Assembly: GCA_041394885.1 (NCBI GenBank)
Contig: JAWKHI010000002.1
Location: 186,001-250,000, forward strand
DNA: 64,000 nucleotides
Direction of reading: 5' to 3'
Source of the DNA: DSOI01 sp041394885
GTDB taxonomy: Bacteria; Acidobacteriota; Terriglobia; Bryobacterales; Bryobacteraceae
Numbering within the stretch: position 1 is the first letter of the stretch; each line of letters begins with the position of its first letter. Below are positions 1 to 8,379 of this stretch, piece after piece. Both the position numbers and the translations under genes were made by a program. The notes beneath the pieces are model-generated. The model was not told the DNA's origin. It saw nothing but the letters and a program-made list of their open reading frames with translations, and did not search any database.

Positions 1-893
1 CCGAAATCCTGGAACTGGCGCTCGAGCGGTGTCAGCGGGATCGCCATCGGGTCCGATGCGCCCGATTTCGCCAGCGATTCCACCGGCGCCGGCTCACCCT
101 CGTCGTTCTGCACATCCCACGTCGTGAGCTTGTCGCCCGTCAACACCGCGGTCCCCTTGGTTCCATGGATCTCGATCCGCTCCGGGTACCCGGGCCAAAA
201 CGCCGTGGAGGCCTGGATCACGCCCTGCGCCCCATTGGCGTAGCGCATCACCGCCGTCACCACATCTTCGGACTGGATCTTGTGTAGCGCCCCGAGTTGC
301 CAGTATGCGAACAATTCCTTCACCGGCCCGATCAGCCAAAGCAGGACGTCCACCTGATGCACGCCCTGATTGATCAGCGCACCGCCGCCTTCCACCTCCC
401 AGCTTCCCTTGATCGGCCGCGAATAGTATTCCGGTGACCGGTACCATTTCACGTAGGCGTCGGCCTGCAGCAGCTTCCCGAGACGGCCGTCGCGCAGCGC
501 GCGGATGAGGAACCGCGATGAATCGTCGAAGCGGTGCTGGCTCACTACGCCCAGCGTGATGCCCGCCTTCTTGGCCGTGTCGATCATCTTACGCGCCGTT
601 TCGAGATTGGTCGAGATCGGCTTCTGCACCTGGATGTGCTTCTTGTTCTGCGCGCACAATTCCACCGGCTGCAGCCGGAAATCCGGAAAGGTGCACAAAT
701 CGACATAGTCGACTTTGGGGTGCCGGCACACCTCCTCGTAGGTCTTGACGAACTCGCAGCCGTTGGCGTCGGCGAACTTGCGTCCTGCCTCTTCGAAGAT
801 ATCGGTGCAGCATACGATCTCGTATCCGATGTTTTTGTAGGTGCGCGCGTGTAGATTGGAAATCGCGCCCGTGCCGATGATGCCGACTCGCAA
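1..893 (-). CDS. Gfo/Idh/MocA family NAD(P)-dependent oxidoreductase (C-terminus cut by window edge)
   Basis: The protein opens with a Rossmann nucleotide-binding loop, VGIIGTGAISN at residues 3-13. The family's EKP motif appears as VQKP near residues 89-92, and the second-domain motif GGGALINQGVHQVD is typical. I start it at TTG 893 because AGGGAG lies about 9 bases upstream and no in-frame ATG precedes the Rossmann strand. Family members oxidise or reduce sugars and cyclitols with NAD(P); the substrate cannot be read here. It is divergent from the acyl-CoA ligase. About 297 codons are visible, and family members usually have 330-400, so only the tail is missing. Confidence 0.9.
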   Translation of the reverse strand, partial: MRVGIIGTGAISNLHARTYKNIGYEIVCCTDIFEEAGRKFADANGCEFVKTYEEVCRHPKVDYVDLCTFPDFRLQPVELCAQNKKHIQVQKPISTNLETARKMIDTAKKAGITLGVVSQHRFDDSSRFLIRALRDGRLGKLLQADAYVKWYRSPEYYSRPIKGSWEVEGGGALINQGVHQVDVLLWLIGPVKELFAYWQLGALHKIQSEDVVTAVMRYANGAQGVIQASTAFWPGYPERIEIHGTKGTAVLTGDKLTTWDVQNDEGEPAPVESLAKSGASDPMAIPLTPLERQFQDF

Positions 894-1010
894 AGCTGGT
901 GTCTCCCTTCGAGGGCGTACGCATTCCCCAGTCGAAGCGCGGCCCGCATGAAATGGCTTGAAAAAAGGCTGAACTGGAAGTATAGCGCATCGTTTGCGAT
1001 ACTCTCTCTC

Positions 1011-2609
1011 ATGCCGTTTCCGCCCGCGCGCCCATGGTTGGCGCACTATGCCGCCGGGATACCTGCGTCGCTTGCGCTTCCCCAGGGCGACCTTGCGGCC
1101 GCGCTCGAACGGACGGCTCACCACCGCCCCGGTCAGGTCGCCATTCACTATCTGGCCGGCGAGTCCTCAATCGATCGCACCATCTCCTTCCGCGAGTTGG
1201 ACGATCTGGCCTCCCGCTTCGCGGCCGTGCTCGCCGGCTGGGGCGTCGGCGAGGGGGACCGCGTGGCCATCTGCACCCAGAACGATCCCGAGTTCCTCGT
1301 AGCCCAGTTCGGAGCCTGGAAGCGCGCCGCCATCGTGGTTCCGCTCAACCCGATGTTCAAGACCAGGGAACTCGCCTACCATCTCGCCGATTCCGGCGCG
1401 CGCGTGTTCGTCTGCCTCGATGACGTCTTTGAGTCTCAGGGAAGGGAAGCGATCGCCGCCACCGCCGTCGAGCACGTCCTCACCACGCCGGCCGCCTTCC
1501 AATCGGCGCTCGACGCCGCCCGGCCCGATCCCGCTCACCGCACACACGCCCCGCCGGACTCCACCGCCCAGCTTGTCTATACATCCGGAACCACCGGCAA
1601 TCCCAAGGGCGCCATCGGAACCCACCGCAACATCCTTTACAACGCCGAAGTGTTCCGCCTCTGGATGAACCTTGGCGAAGGCGACAAGATCCTCGGCGCG
1701 GCCCCGCTTTTTCACGTCACCGGATTGGTGGCTGAAATCGCCACCGCTGTCCTTACCGGAATCCCCCTGGTGCTTTTCCACCGCTTCGACACCGCCACCT
1801 GTTTGCGGATGGCCGCCCAGCATCGCACCACGTTCATGGTGGCGGCGATCACGGCCTACATCGCCCTGATGAACGATCCGGCCGCCACGCCCAATGCCTT
1901 TGCCTCCATGACCAAGTGCTACAGCGGCGGCGCTCCCGTGGCGCCTCCGGTCGTCACCGAATTTCAGTCGAAGCTCGGCGCATACATCCACAATATCTAC
2001 GGACTCACCGAGAGCAATTCGCCCTCCCACGCCACGCCCCTCGGCGCCAAGGCCCCCGTCGACCCCGCTTCCGGAGCGCTCTCCATCGGGCTGCCCATCC
2101 CCGGGCTCGACGCCAAGATCGTACACCTCACCGATCCATCGAAGGATCTCCCGCCCGGCGAACCCGGCGAACTGGCCATGCGCGGCCCCATGATGACGCC
2201 CGGCTACTGGAACAAGCCCGAAGCCACTCGCGACGCCTTCCACGAAGGCTGGTTCCTTACCGGCGACGTCGCGGTGATGGACGCCGAAGGCTGGTTCTAT
2301 ATCGTCGACCGCAAGAAGGACATGATCGTCGCCTCCGGATTCAAAGTCTGGCCGCGCGACGTCGAAGACGTTCTCTACCAGCATCCCGCCGTGCGCGAAG
2401 CCGCCGTGATCGGCGTGCCGGACCCCTACCGCGGCGAAACGGTCAAGGCGTTCGTCGCTCTCAAGGCCGGATGCGAGGCCGACTCCGGCGAACTCATCGC
2501 CTTTTGCCGCGAACGAATGGCCGCCTATAAGTATCCGCGCCAGGTGGAGTTTCTGCCGGAGATCCCGAAGACGGCGTCGGGCAAGTTTCTGCGCCGTCAA
2601 CTCCGGTGA
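1011..2609 (+). CDS. AMP-dependent acyl-CoA synthetase/ligase
   Basis: A 532-residue ANL-superfamily adenylating enzyme: it activates a carboxylic acid with ATP and transfers it to CoA. The P-loop-like A3 motif YTSGTTGNPKG is near residue 189, YGLTES near 329, the TGD...VDRKKDMI hinge near 416-440, and the catalytic lysine lies in TASGK near 518. This fits long- or medium-chain fatty acyl-CoA ligases; chain-length preference is not readable. An in-frame ATG at 948 would add 21 residues unlike the family. At ATG 1011 there is no SD, but a GATACT hexamer ends 7 bases upstream. The stop overlaps the next start (GTGA), so the next gene is probably co-translated. Confidence 0.93.
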   Translation: MPFPPARPWLAHYAAGIPASLALPQGDLAAALERTAHHRPGQVAIHYLAGESSIDRTISFRELDDLASRFAAVLAGWGVGEGDRVAICTQNDPEFLVAQFGAWKRAAIVVPLNPMFKTRELAYHLADSGARVFVCLDDVFESQGREAIAATAVEHVLTTPAAFQSALDAARPDPAHRTHAPPDSTAQLVYTSGTTGNPKGAIGTHRNILYNAEVFRLWMNLGEGDKILGAAPLFHVTGLVAEIATAVLTGIPLVLFHRFDTATCLRMAAQHRTTFMVAAITAYIALMNDPAATPNAFASMTKCYSGGAPVAPPVVTEFQSKLGAYIHNIYGLTESNSPSHATPLGAKAPVDPASGALSIGLPIPGLDAKIVHLTDPSKDLPPGEPGELAMRGPMMTPGYWNKPEATRDAFHEGWFLTGDVAVMDAEGWFYIVDRKKDMIVASGFKVWPRDVEDVLYQHPAVREAAVIGVPDPYRGETVKAFVALKAGCEADSGELIAFCRERMAAYKYPRQVEFLPEIPKTASGKFLRRQLR

Positions 2610-3544
2610 TCGGGACCCTCCTCGGTTGGATCCTGCGCCGTAACCGCGTGGACCGCGTGTTCCTGTCGATGGGGCGCGGCATCGAGCGCCGCCGCCGGGA
2701 ACTCTCGCGCTACTGGCGTCCGCATTTCGAGCACAGTAAGGCGGCCCAAGCAGAATGGATTGACACCCTTCCGCTGCCTGCTGGCGCGCGCCTGCTGGTG
2801 GCTGGCGCCGGACGCTTGAACGACTTCAATGACCAAGCCGCGCGCCGCTTCGCCTCCATCGAACTGCTCGACGCCGACCGCCGCAACGCCGCCGCCTGGA
2901 AACGCCTGCGCGCGCGCCTGAGCCCGGACGTCGGTGTGGAGTGGACCGTGGCCGATGTTGCCGGCTGTCTCCACGCTTGGGTGGCGAGCCTCCCGTCCGC
3001 GCCCTGGTCCGAAACGCTCGACGCGGTCCGCGCTGCCGCCGCCATTCCTGCCCATCCGCCCGCCCGCCGCGCCGATGCCGTGCTATCGCTCAGCCTGTTG
3101 AGCCAGATTCCCATCGCCTGGCAGGACGCCGTGGAAGGTTTGCTCGAATCCCGGTTCGGAAAACGCTTCGTGGCCAGGCACGAATCGGAATGGCTCGCCG
3201 CGGTGGAGCCCGGTTCGCGGCTCTTGGTGGAGCGCCACCTGGACTGGCTCCGCGCCTCGGCCGAGCATATCCTGCTCATCGCCGATCTCGAATACGTCTA
3301 CTACTCGGGCGGCGTCCCCTATTCGAGGTTCCGTCATCGGCCGCCGCCAGTGATATGGTCGGCCGAAGAAGGATGGCGCGCCGCCGAGGGCGAAACACCG
3401 GCCACCATCACCGTGGAATCCGCGCTCTATGGCGTTTCCCCAGGAACCCCCGCCTCCTCCTGGCTTTGGCACATTGCCCCGCTCGGCCTCGAATCCACGC
3501 GGTCCGGAACCGTTCACCGTGTTGGCGCTATAGTATTGGAATGA
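2606..3544 (+). CDS. Unknown protein with a methyltransferase-like Rossmann segment
   Basis: 312 residues, GTG start overlapping the ligase stop by four bases and ATGA overlap with the NIPSNAP gene, so it is the middle gene of a three-gene unit. Near residues 60-75 a strand-turn reads ARLLVAGAGRLNDF, followed by an acidic strand end IELLDAD near 92-98. That is the layout of the SAM-binding part of a class I methyltransferase, though the usual glycine pattern is weak. A later stretch, ADAVLSLSLLSQIPI, fits the motif IV strand. I do not recognise the family; a methyltransferase fold is only an inference. Its place after an acyl-CoA ligase does not fix a function. Confidence 0.75.
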   Translation: MIGTLLGWILRRNRVDRVFLSMGRGIERRRRELSRYWRPHFEHSKAAQAEWIDTLPLPAGARLLVAGAGRLNDFNDQAARRFASIELLDADRRNAAAWKRLRARLSPDVGVEWTVADVAGCLHAWVASLPSAPWSETLDAVRAAAAIPAHPPARRADAVLSLSLLSQIPIAWQDAVEGLLESRFGKRFVARHESEWLAAVEPGSRLLVERHLDWLRASAEHILLIADLEYVYYSGGVPYSRFRHRPPPVIWSAEEGWRAAEGETPATITVESALYGVSPGTPASSWLWHIAPLGLESTRSGTVHRVGAIVLE

Positions 3545-3918
3545 TCCGCACCGCGTTTCTACTCCTCGCCAGCGTGATTGCCATGAACGCCGAAGTCTAC
3601 GAACTCAGAACCTACCATTGCGAGCCGGGCCGCCTCCCGGCGCTCCTCGCCCGATTCGAGCACCATACGATGAAAATCTTCGAGCGTCACGGCATGAAGA
3701 ACATCGCCTACTGGGTGCCCCAGGATGAGCCTGCCAAGAGTAGCACGCTCATCTATGTAATCAGCCACGCCAGCCGTGAGCAGGCCAAGAAGAATTGGGA
3801 CGCTTTCCGTCAGGATCCTGCCTGGACCAAGGCGCGCACCGAATCGGAAAAAGACGGTAAGATCGTGGCCAAGGTAGAGTCCGTTTTCATGGATATCCTG
3901 CCCTGGTCGCCGAAATAG
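3541..3918 (+). CDS. NIPSNAP family secreted protein
   Basis: 125 residues: a short hydrophobic signal segment (residues 1-17) and then a ferredoxin-like alpha/beta-barrel domain beginning EVYELRTYHCEPGRLPALL, the typical NIPSNAP opening. The conserved ARTESEKDGK and terminal VESVFMDILPW stretches are also present. NIPSNAP proteins form dimeric alpha/beta barrels of poorly known function. The ATG overlaps the upstream stop (ATGA). TATAGT also lies 6 bases before the ATG, so an extra leaderless transcript is possible. Acidobacteria and Planctomycetes often carry secreted NIPSNAP proteins; the role here is unknown. Confidence 0.85.
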   Translation: MIRTAFLLLASVIAMNAEVYELRTYHCEPGRLPALLARFEHHTMKIFERHGMKNIAYWVPQDEPAKSSTLIYVISHASREQAKKNWDAFRQDPAWTKARTESEKDGKIVAKVESVFMDILPWSPK

Positions 3919-3928
3919 CGGCTTCTTC

Positions 3929-5035
3929 CTACACGCCCGGCGCGTTGACTCCGGCGGCTCGCGCCTGTTCGGTGTCCTCGCCCGCGTTCTTCAGATACAC
4001 GGTCCGGATCGGGAACGGGATCTCGATCCCTTCGCTCCGGAAACGCGTGAAGATGCGCTTGCGCAGTTCGTGCTGCACCAGATACTGATCCACGAACTCC
4101 TTCACGCGGCAAATCAGCGTGAAGTTCAGCGACGAATCGCCGAATCCCGGGATGAAGCGCACGAACGGAGCAGGGTCGCTCAGCAGTCCCGGCACTTCAG
4201 CCGCGGCTTGCGTGGCCTCCTCGATCAGCACCCGCTCCACGTGCGCCGGGTCGCTGTCGTAACTCACACCCACCGGCACCAGCAGAGACATCGGCGGATT
4301 CGGAAGGTGATAGTTGGTCACGATGGATTGCGCCATCTTCGAATTCGGTATCAGCACCATGTTGTTCGGCAGCGTACGCAGTGTGGTGGCCCGCCATCCG
4401 ATGTCCGCCACGTAGCCCTCCTCGCCGGATTCGAGTTTGATGTAGTCTTCCAGCCGGATTTGGCCGGACACGCTGATGTAGAATCCCGCGAAGAAGTTTG
4501 CTAGCGTATCCTGCAGCGCCAGGGCCACCGCCAACCCGCCCACGCCCAAAGCCGTCAGGATCGGCGTGATCGAAAACCCGAGCGCATTCAGAATCAGCGT
4601 CCCGCCCAGGATCGAGACCACGATCACCGCCAGGCTCTGCGTCATCGTGGTCACCGGCAGCGCGCCCTGCAGACGGTCGCCATAAAGCTTCACCAGTTTC
4701 CCGGCCAGTTGCGCCAACGTAACCGTGAACGACAGCAGCCACAGCACAAGCAGGATCCGGCCCACCCACGCCGCCGGGCGCGCCGGCAAATCCGCGTTCT
4801 GGGTGGCTACGTGAATGGCCAGGATCAACACCCAGACCAGGAACGGGAACCGCAGCGATTCCACCAGGACCTCGTCGAACTTCAGTTGGTTCGACGAGGT
4901 CCACTTTCGGAGCTTGCGAAACAGCGATTGCCGGACGATCCAGCCCGCCACCACCACCATCGCGAACAAAGCCGCCGGCCAGACCAATGCCGGTCCCAGT
5001 TTCTCTAGAGAAATGAACATGGTTTCATAATTCAC
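3929..5035 (-). CDS. MscS-family small-conductance mechanosensitive channel
   Basis: 368 residues. Several hydrophobic helices (about 15-35, 65-80, 90-110, 135-155) lead into the MscS pore helix, where the glycine/alanine-rich run ALGVGGLAVALALQDTLANF is diagnostic (near 165-185). The beta domain follows (RLEDYIKL...GYVADIGWRATTLRT, LIPNSKMAQ), then the C-terminal vestibule domain. The channel opens under membrane tension to release solutes during osmotic down-shock. A GGAAGAG SD lies about 7 bases before the ATG. It is convergent with the NIPSNAP unit and is followed on its 5' side by the GYD gene on the same strand. Confidence 0.95.
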   Translation of the reverse strand: MNYETMFISLEKLGPALVWPAALFAMVVVAGWIVRQSLFRKLRKWTSSNQLKFDEVLVESLRFPFLVWVLILAIHVATQNADLPARPAAWVGRILLVLWLLSFTVTLAQLAGKLVKLYGDRLQGALPVTTMTQSLAVIVVSILGGTLILNALGFSITPILTALGVGGLAVALALQDTLANFFAGFYISVSGQIRLEDYIKLESGEEGYVADIGWRATTLRTLPNNMVLIPNSKMAQSIVTNYHLPNPPMSLLVPVGVSYDSDPAHVERVLIEEATQAAAEVPGLLSDPAPFVRFIPGFGDSSLNFTLICRVKEFVDQYLVQHELRKRIFTRFRSEGIEIPFPIRTVYLKNAGEDTEQARAAGVNAPGV

Positions 5036-5080
5036 TCTTCCAGGATATCGAACCGGCTCCTCGACTTCTTTCCAGACGGC

Positions 5081-5401
5081 TTACGCGCCCGGCGGTGCGT
5101 ACGAGATCGCCTTGGACAAACCCTGGTCCAATTCGTCCACCGTCAGCAACGGCGTCGTCCGGCAACGGACGGCCCCGGTCGACGACACCGTGGCGGAGAT
5201 GGCGGCTACGGTCGCGTTGTCGGGTCCGTCGCACAACAGCACGACATCTTCGCCGCCGAGGGAGAAGTACATGCCCTCCAGCTTGCAGCCCGCCGCGGCC
5301 ATCGTCTTTTTCACCACGTTGCGCCGCTTGGCCGCGCCTTCCTTTATCAGCCCGCGGAGACCTTCCGCGGTATAGCTCGCATGAACCATGAATTTCGGCA
5401 T
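5081..5401 (-). CDS. GYD domain protein
   Basis: 106 residues, beginning MPKFMVHASYTAEGLRGLIK, which is the opening of GYD-domain proteins; they have a dimeric alpha/beta-barrel fold. The second half, MYFSLGGEDVVLLCDGPD and AAISATVSSTGAVR, also fits. The ATG at 5401 follows AAAGGGAC and matches the family start; reading further upstream adds unrelated residues. No enzymatic function is established for the family. It lies 45 bases upstream of the MscS gene on the same strand, so the two may share a transcript. Confidence 0.85.
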   Translation of the reverse strand: MPKFMVHASYTAEGLRGLIKEGAAKRRNVVKKTMAAAGCKLEGMYFSLGGEDVVLLCDGPDNATVAAISATVSSTGAVRCRTTPLLTVDELDQGLSKAISYAPPGA

Positions 5402-5541
5402 TCTGTCCCTTTCCTGGTCTCTAGCCGCTCTCGTGCGCGGCACCAAGCAGTGTATAGCATGCGGAGACCGGTTGGGTCCGCTGTGCGATAATCAAAGCCG
5501 AACCCCCCGGCTGGTTGCCCGCGCCGAGCCGGACCTTTCTC

Positions 5542-8055
5542 ATGGATTTCACCGCCGGTCTGAATCCCCAACAGCAACAAGCCGTCGCCCACGTTCACGG
5601 ACCCCTCCTCATCCTCGCCGGAGCCGGCAGCGGCAAGACACGCGTCGTAACCCATCGCATCAGCCACCTCATCGCCGCCCATCGGGTAAGCCCGGAACGC
5701 ATCCTCGCCGTTACGTTCACCAACAAGGCCGCCGCCGAGATGCGCGATCGGATTTCTTCCCTGCTCGGCGATTCGCTCGTTCCCGGACGCCGCCCGGACG
5801 TTTCCACGTTCCATTCCTTCTGCGTGCGCCTGTTGCGCCGCGACGGTGCGCCGCTTGCCCAGTTCCGGCCCTCGTTCACCCGGCAGTTCCTCATCTACGA
5901 CGATGATGACCAGCTCACCCTCCTGAAATCGCTCTACAAACAGCACGCCATCGACGACAAAGCGCTCCCGCCCCGCAGCGTGTTGTCGGCCATCTCCACC
6001 GGGAAAAATCGTGGAGAGACGCCGGAAGACTGGCTCAAGTCCGCTCGCGACGACAAGTCGAAGTGGATGGCCAAGCTCTACGAGCAATACAACGATGGCC
6101 TCGTCCGCGCCAACGCGCTCGATTTTGACGACCTGCTGCTCGAGTCCGTCCGGCTCTTGAAATCCGACGCGCCCACGCGCGAAAAGTTCGGACGCTGGCT
6201 CGAATTCCTCATGGTGGACGAATATCAGGACACCAATCGCGCCCAGTATGAACTGATTCGCCTACTCTCCACTGGCCACGACAACGTCTGCGTGGTGGGT
6301 GACGAAGACCAGTCCATCTATAGCTGGCGCGGCGCCGATATCCAGAACATTCTCGATTTCGAACGCGACTTCCCCAATGCGCTCGTCATCCGCCTCGAGC
6401 AGAACTACCGCTCCACCAAGACCATTCTCGAAGCCGCCAGCTCCGTCATCGCCAACAACAAACAGCGCAAGGGCAAATGGCTCTGGACCGAGTCCGAAAG
6501 CGGACCCAAGGTTACCGTCTACACCGCGCACGACAGCGAGAACGAAGCGCTTTTCATCGCCGATACGGTCGACAAGATCTTCCGCCGCGACGCCAAGGCC
6601 CGCGCCGCCGTTCTCTACCGCACCAACTCGCAATCCCGCCAGATCGAAGAAGCGCTCCGCCGCTACCGGCTCAACTACGTCGTCGTCGGCGGGCTTAGCT
6701 TCTACCAGCGCGCCGAAATCAAAGACGTGCTCGCTTATCTCAAGATGCTCATGGTGCCCGGCGACGGCGTCAGCCTCCATCGCATCATCAACACACCCGC
6801 CCGCGGCATCGGCAAAACCACCCTCGAACAAATCGAGCAGTATGGTCGGGATCATGGTCTCTCCCCCTGGCATGCTCTGGTGGAAATGCTCGATACGGGC
6901 GTCCTCTCCGGCCGCGCCGAGGCCGCCGTCGCCGGCTTCCGCCGCCTCGTCGACCACCTGCGTGACAAAGTCAACACAGCCAGGCTTCACGAACTCATTC
7001 ACGAAATGCTCGAGCTTACCGGCTATCGCCGGATGCTCAAGGAAGACAAGACCCCCGGCGCGGAATCCCGCATCGAAAACCTCGACGAGTTGCTCAACGC
7101 CGCCGCCGACGCAGCCGAGCGCGGCGAGACCATCGCCGAGTTCCTGGACCATGCGGCTCTCGTGGCCGACGCCGATCAGGTGGACGAAAAAGCGCGCCTG
7201 TCGCTGCTCACGGTCCACAATGCCAAAGGCCTCGAATTCCCCGTCGTATTTCTGGCCGGCATGGAAGAACGTCTGTTCCCCCACGCCCGGTCGCTCGACA
7301 GCGAGTCGATGATGGAAGAGGAGCGGCGTCTCTGTTACGTCGGCATGACACGCGCCGAGCAGCAGCTCTTCATCACACACGCCCTCTCACGCCGCCGCTA
7401 TGGCGGCACCCCGCCGGAACCCGCCGTGCCGTCGCGATTCATCGCCGAACTGCCCCCGGAGTTGTGCCAGCTCGAAGGCGTCCGCCGCGACCCGCTGGAA
7501 GACGCCGGCTTCGAGACTCCCGGTGAGATCGATCTCTTTGCCGAGCGTGGCTTCGTGCGCGAATCCGCCCGCTGGCCCGCCGGCGGATATTCCAAGCCGG
7601 CGTCGCCGCCCCAGCCGCGCGCCTCATCCGCTCCCCCCTGGTCCACCGGTACTTCGGTTTCCCCCAAGCCACGGCCCGCCGGGAGCGGTTCCCCGTCTCC
7701 CCAGGGCCCCTCGCAGAGCACGGGCTCGACGGCGTATAATTCTAAAGAGAACATCAGCCGGTTCTTTCGCGAACGTGGGATTCCAGCGCGCGGTTTCAAC
7801 GAGTCGCCGTCCACTCCCGCCAAGCGGCCGGACCAAGCTCCGGCTAGGCCGCCGGCGACCAAGCCGGTTGTCCAGACAGCGGCAAGGCAGGTTTCCAAAA
7901 AGACGGGAGGCGCGGGTAGCACCGTCGTTCATCCCAAATATGGGCGCGGCACCATTGTCCGCAAGGAAGGCGATGGCGACGACGCCAAGCTGACCGTCAT
8001 GTTCCCAGGCCACGGCTTGAAAAAACTAATCGCGAAATACGCAGGGCTTCAATAA
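5542..8055 (+). CDS. pcrA: ATP-dependent DNA helicase of the UvrD/PcrA family
   Basis: 837-residue SF1A helicase. Walker A AGAGSGKT is at 26-33, TFTNKAAAEM (motif Ia) follows, Walker B DEYQDTN is near 226-233, QSIYSWRGAD and QNYRS are next, HNAKGLEFPVVFLAG is motif V, and VGMTRAEQ motif VI is near 600. A long Pro/Ser-rich linker (about 660-770) precedes a C-terminal Tudor-like module (VVHPKYGRGTIV...) that in PcrA binds RNA polymerase. The family unwinds DNA 3'-5' in nucleotide-excision and mismatch repair and removes stalled complexes. ATG 5542 gives the canonical N-terminus; a TTG at 5515 is less likely. The symbol could equally be uvrD. Confidence 0.95.
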   Translation: MDFTAGLNPQQQQAVAHVHGPLLILAGAGSGKTRVVTHRISHLIAAHRVSPERILAVTFTNKAAAEMRDRISSLLGDSLVPGRRPDVSTFHSFCVRLLRRDGAPLAQFRPSFTRQFLIYDDDDQLTLLKSLYKQHAIDDKALPPRSVLSAISTGKNRGETPEDWLKSARDDKSKWMAKLYEQYNDGLVRANALDFDDLLLESVRLLKSDAPTREKFGRWLEFLMVDEYQDTNRAQYELIRLLSTGHDNVCVVGDEDQSIYSWRGADIQNILDFERDFPNALVIRLEQNYRSTKTILEAASSVIANNKQRKGKWLWTESESGPKVTVYTAHDSENEALFIADTVDKIFRRDAKARAAVLYRTNSQSRQIEEALRRYRLNYVVVGGLSFYQRAEIKDVLAYLKMLMVPGDGVSLHRIINTPARGIGKTTLEQIEQYGRDHGLSPWHALVEMLDTGVLSGRAEAAVAGFRRLVDHLRDKVNTARLHELIHEMLELTGYRRMLKEDKTPGAESRIENLDELLNAAADAAERGETIAEFLDHAALVADADQVDEKARLSLLTVHNAKGLEFPVVFLAGMEERLFPHARSLDSESMMEEERRLCYVGMTRAEQQLFITHALSRRRYGGTPPEPAVPSRFIAELPPELCQLEGVRRDPLEDAGFETPGEIDLFAERGFVRESARWPAGGYSKPASPPQPRASSAPPWSTGTSVSPKPRPAGSGSPSPQGPSQSTGSTAYNSKENISRFFRERGIPARGFNESPSTPAKRPDQAPARPPATKPVVQTAARQVSKKTGGAGSTVVHPKYGRGTIVRKEGDGDDAKLTVMFPGHGLKKLIAKYAGLQ

Positions 8056-8061
8056 AAACGC

Positions 8062-8220
8062 ATGAACACGAAACACATCACAGACCGGACCGAACGCAAA
8101 ACCGCCAAGCGGAAGGCGCGCAAGGAAGCCGCCCCCAAGGCCAAGCGACCCACCAGCGTCGCGCGCGGGTCCAACAAGAAAAAGATCACGCACGCGAGCA
8201 AAGGCCAGCGCAAGCGCTAG
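8062..8220 (+). CDS. Small very basic protein, 52 residues
   Basis: An open frame of 52 codons starts 6 bases after the helicase stop. About 40 percent of its residues are Lys or Arg (for example ERKTAKRKARKEAAPKAKR), and it ends GQRKR. There is no hydrophobic segment. The composition resembles nucleic-acid-binding tails such as histone-H1-like or ribosome-associated peptides, but I do not recognise a family. No clear SD is visible, so translation may be coupled to the helicase stop. The clean stop, the immediate position and the inverted repeat directly after its stop codon support a real gene. Confidence 0.55.
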   Translation: MNTKHITDRTERKTAKRKARKEAAPKAKRPTSVARGSNKKKITHASKGQRKR

Positions 8221-8284
8221 CCGGCACAGGACGGGGCGCCCTTGAGGCAGGAAAGTAATCGCCGCCCCTGTTCCGTCGTGCCGG
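8221..8284 (+). terminator. Inverted repeat after the helicase/basic-protein pair
   Basis: CCGGCAC at 8221-8227 pairs with GTGCCGG at 8278-8284. Inside it GGACGGGGCG pairs imperfectly with CGCCCCTGTTCC. It begins one base after the stop codon. There is no T-run, so it could be a factor-assisted terminator, an mRNA-stabilising hairpin or a structured RNA. Confidence 0.4.
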
Positions 8285-8379
8285 CCGCGACTTGGAAGCA
8301 TCGGCGCGGGAAATACTCTGACGGCTTGGACCGAGGCTTCAACTGCTTGCGCCCCGCGCTATGCTGAAGCCTTCAGCCC

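Noticed and set aside
1167..2600. Long minus-strand open frame opposite the acyl-CoA ligase
   Set aside because: Antisense shadow of a GC-rich gene: Gly/Val/His-rich, no domain, no start signal; the plus strand carries all ligase motifs.
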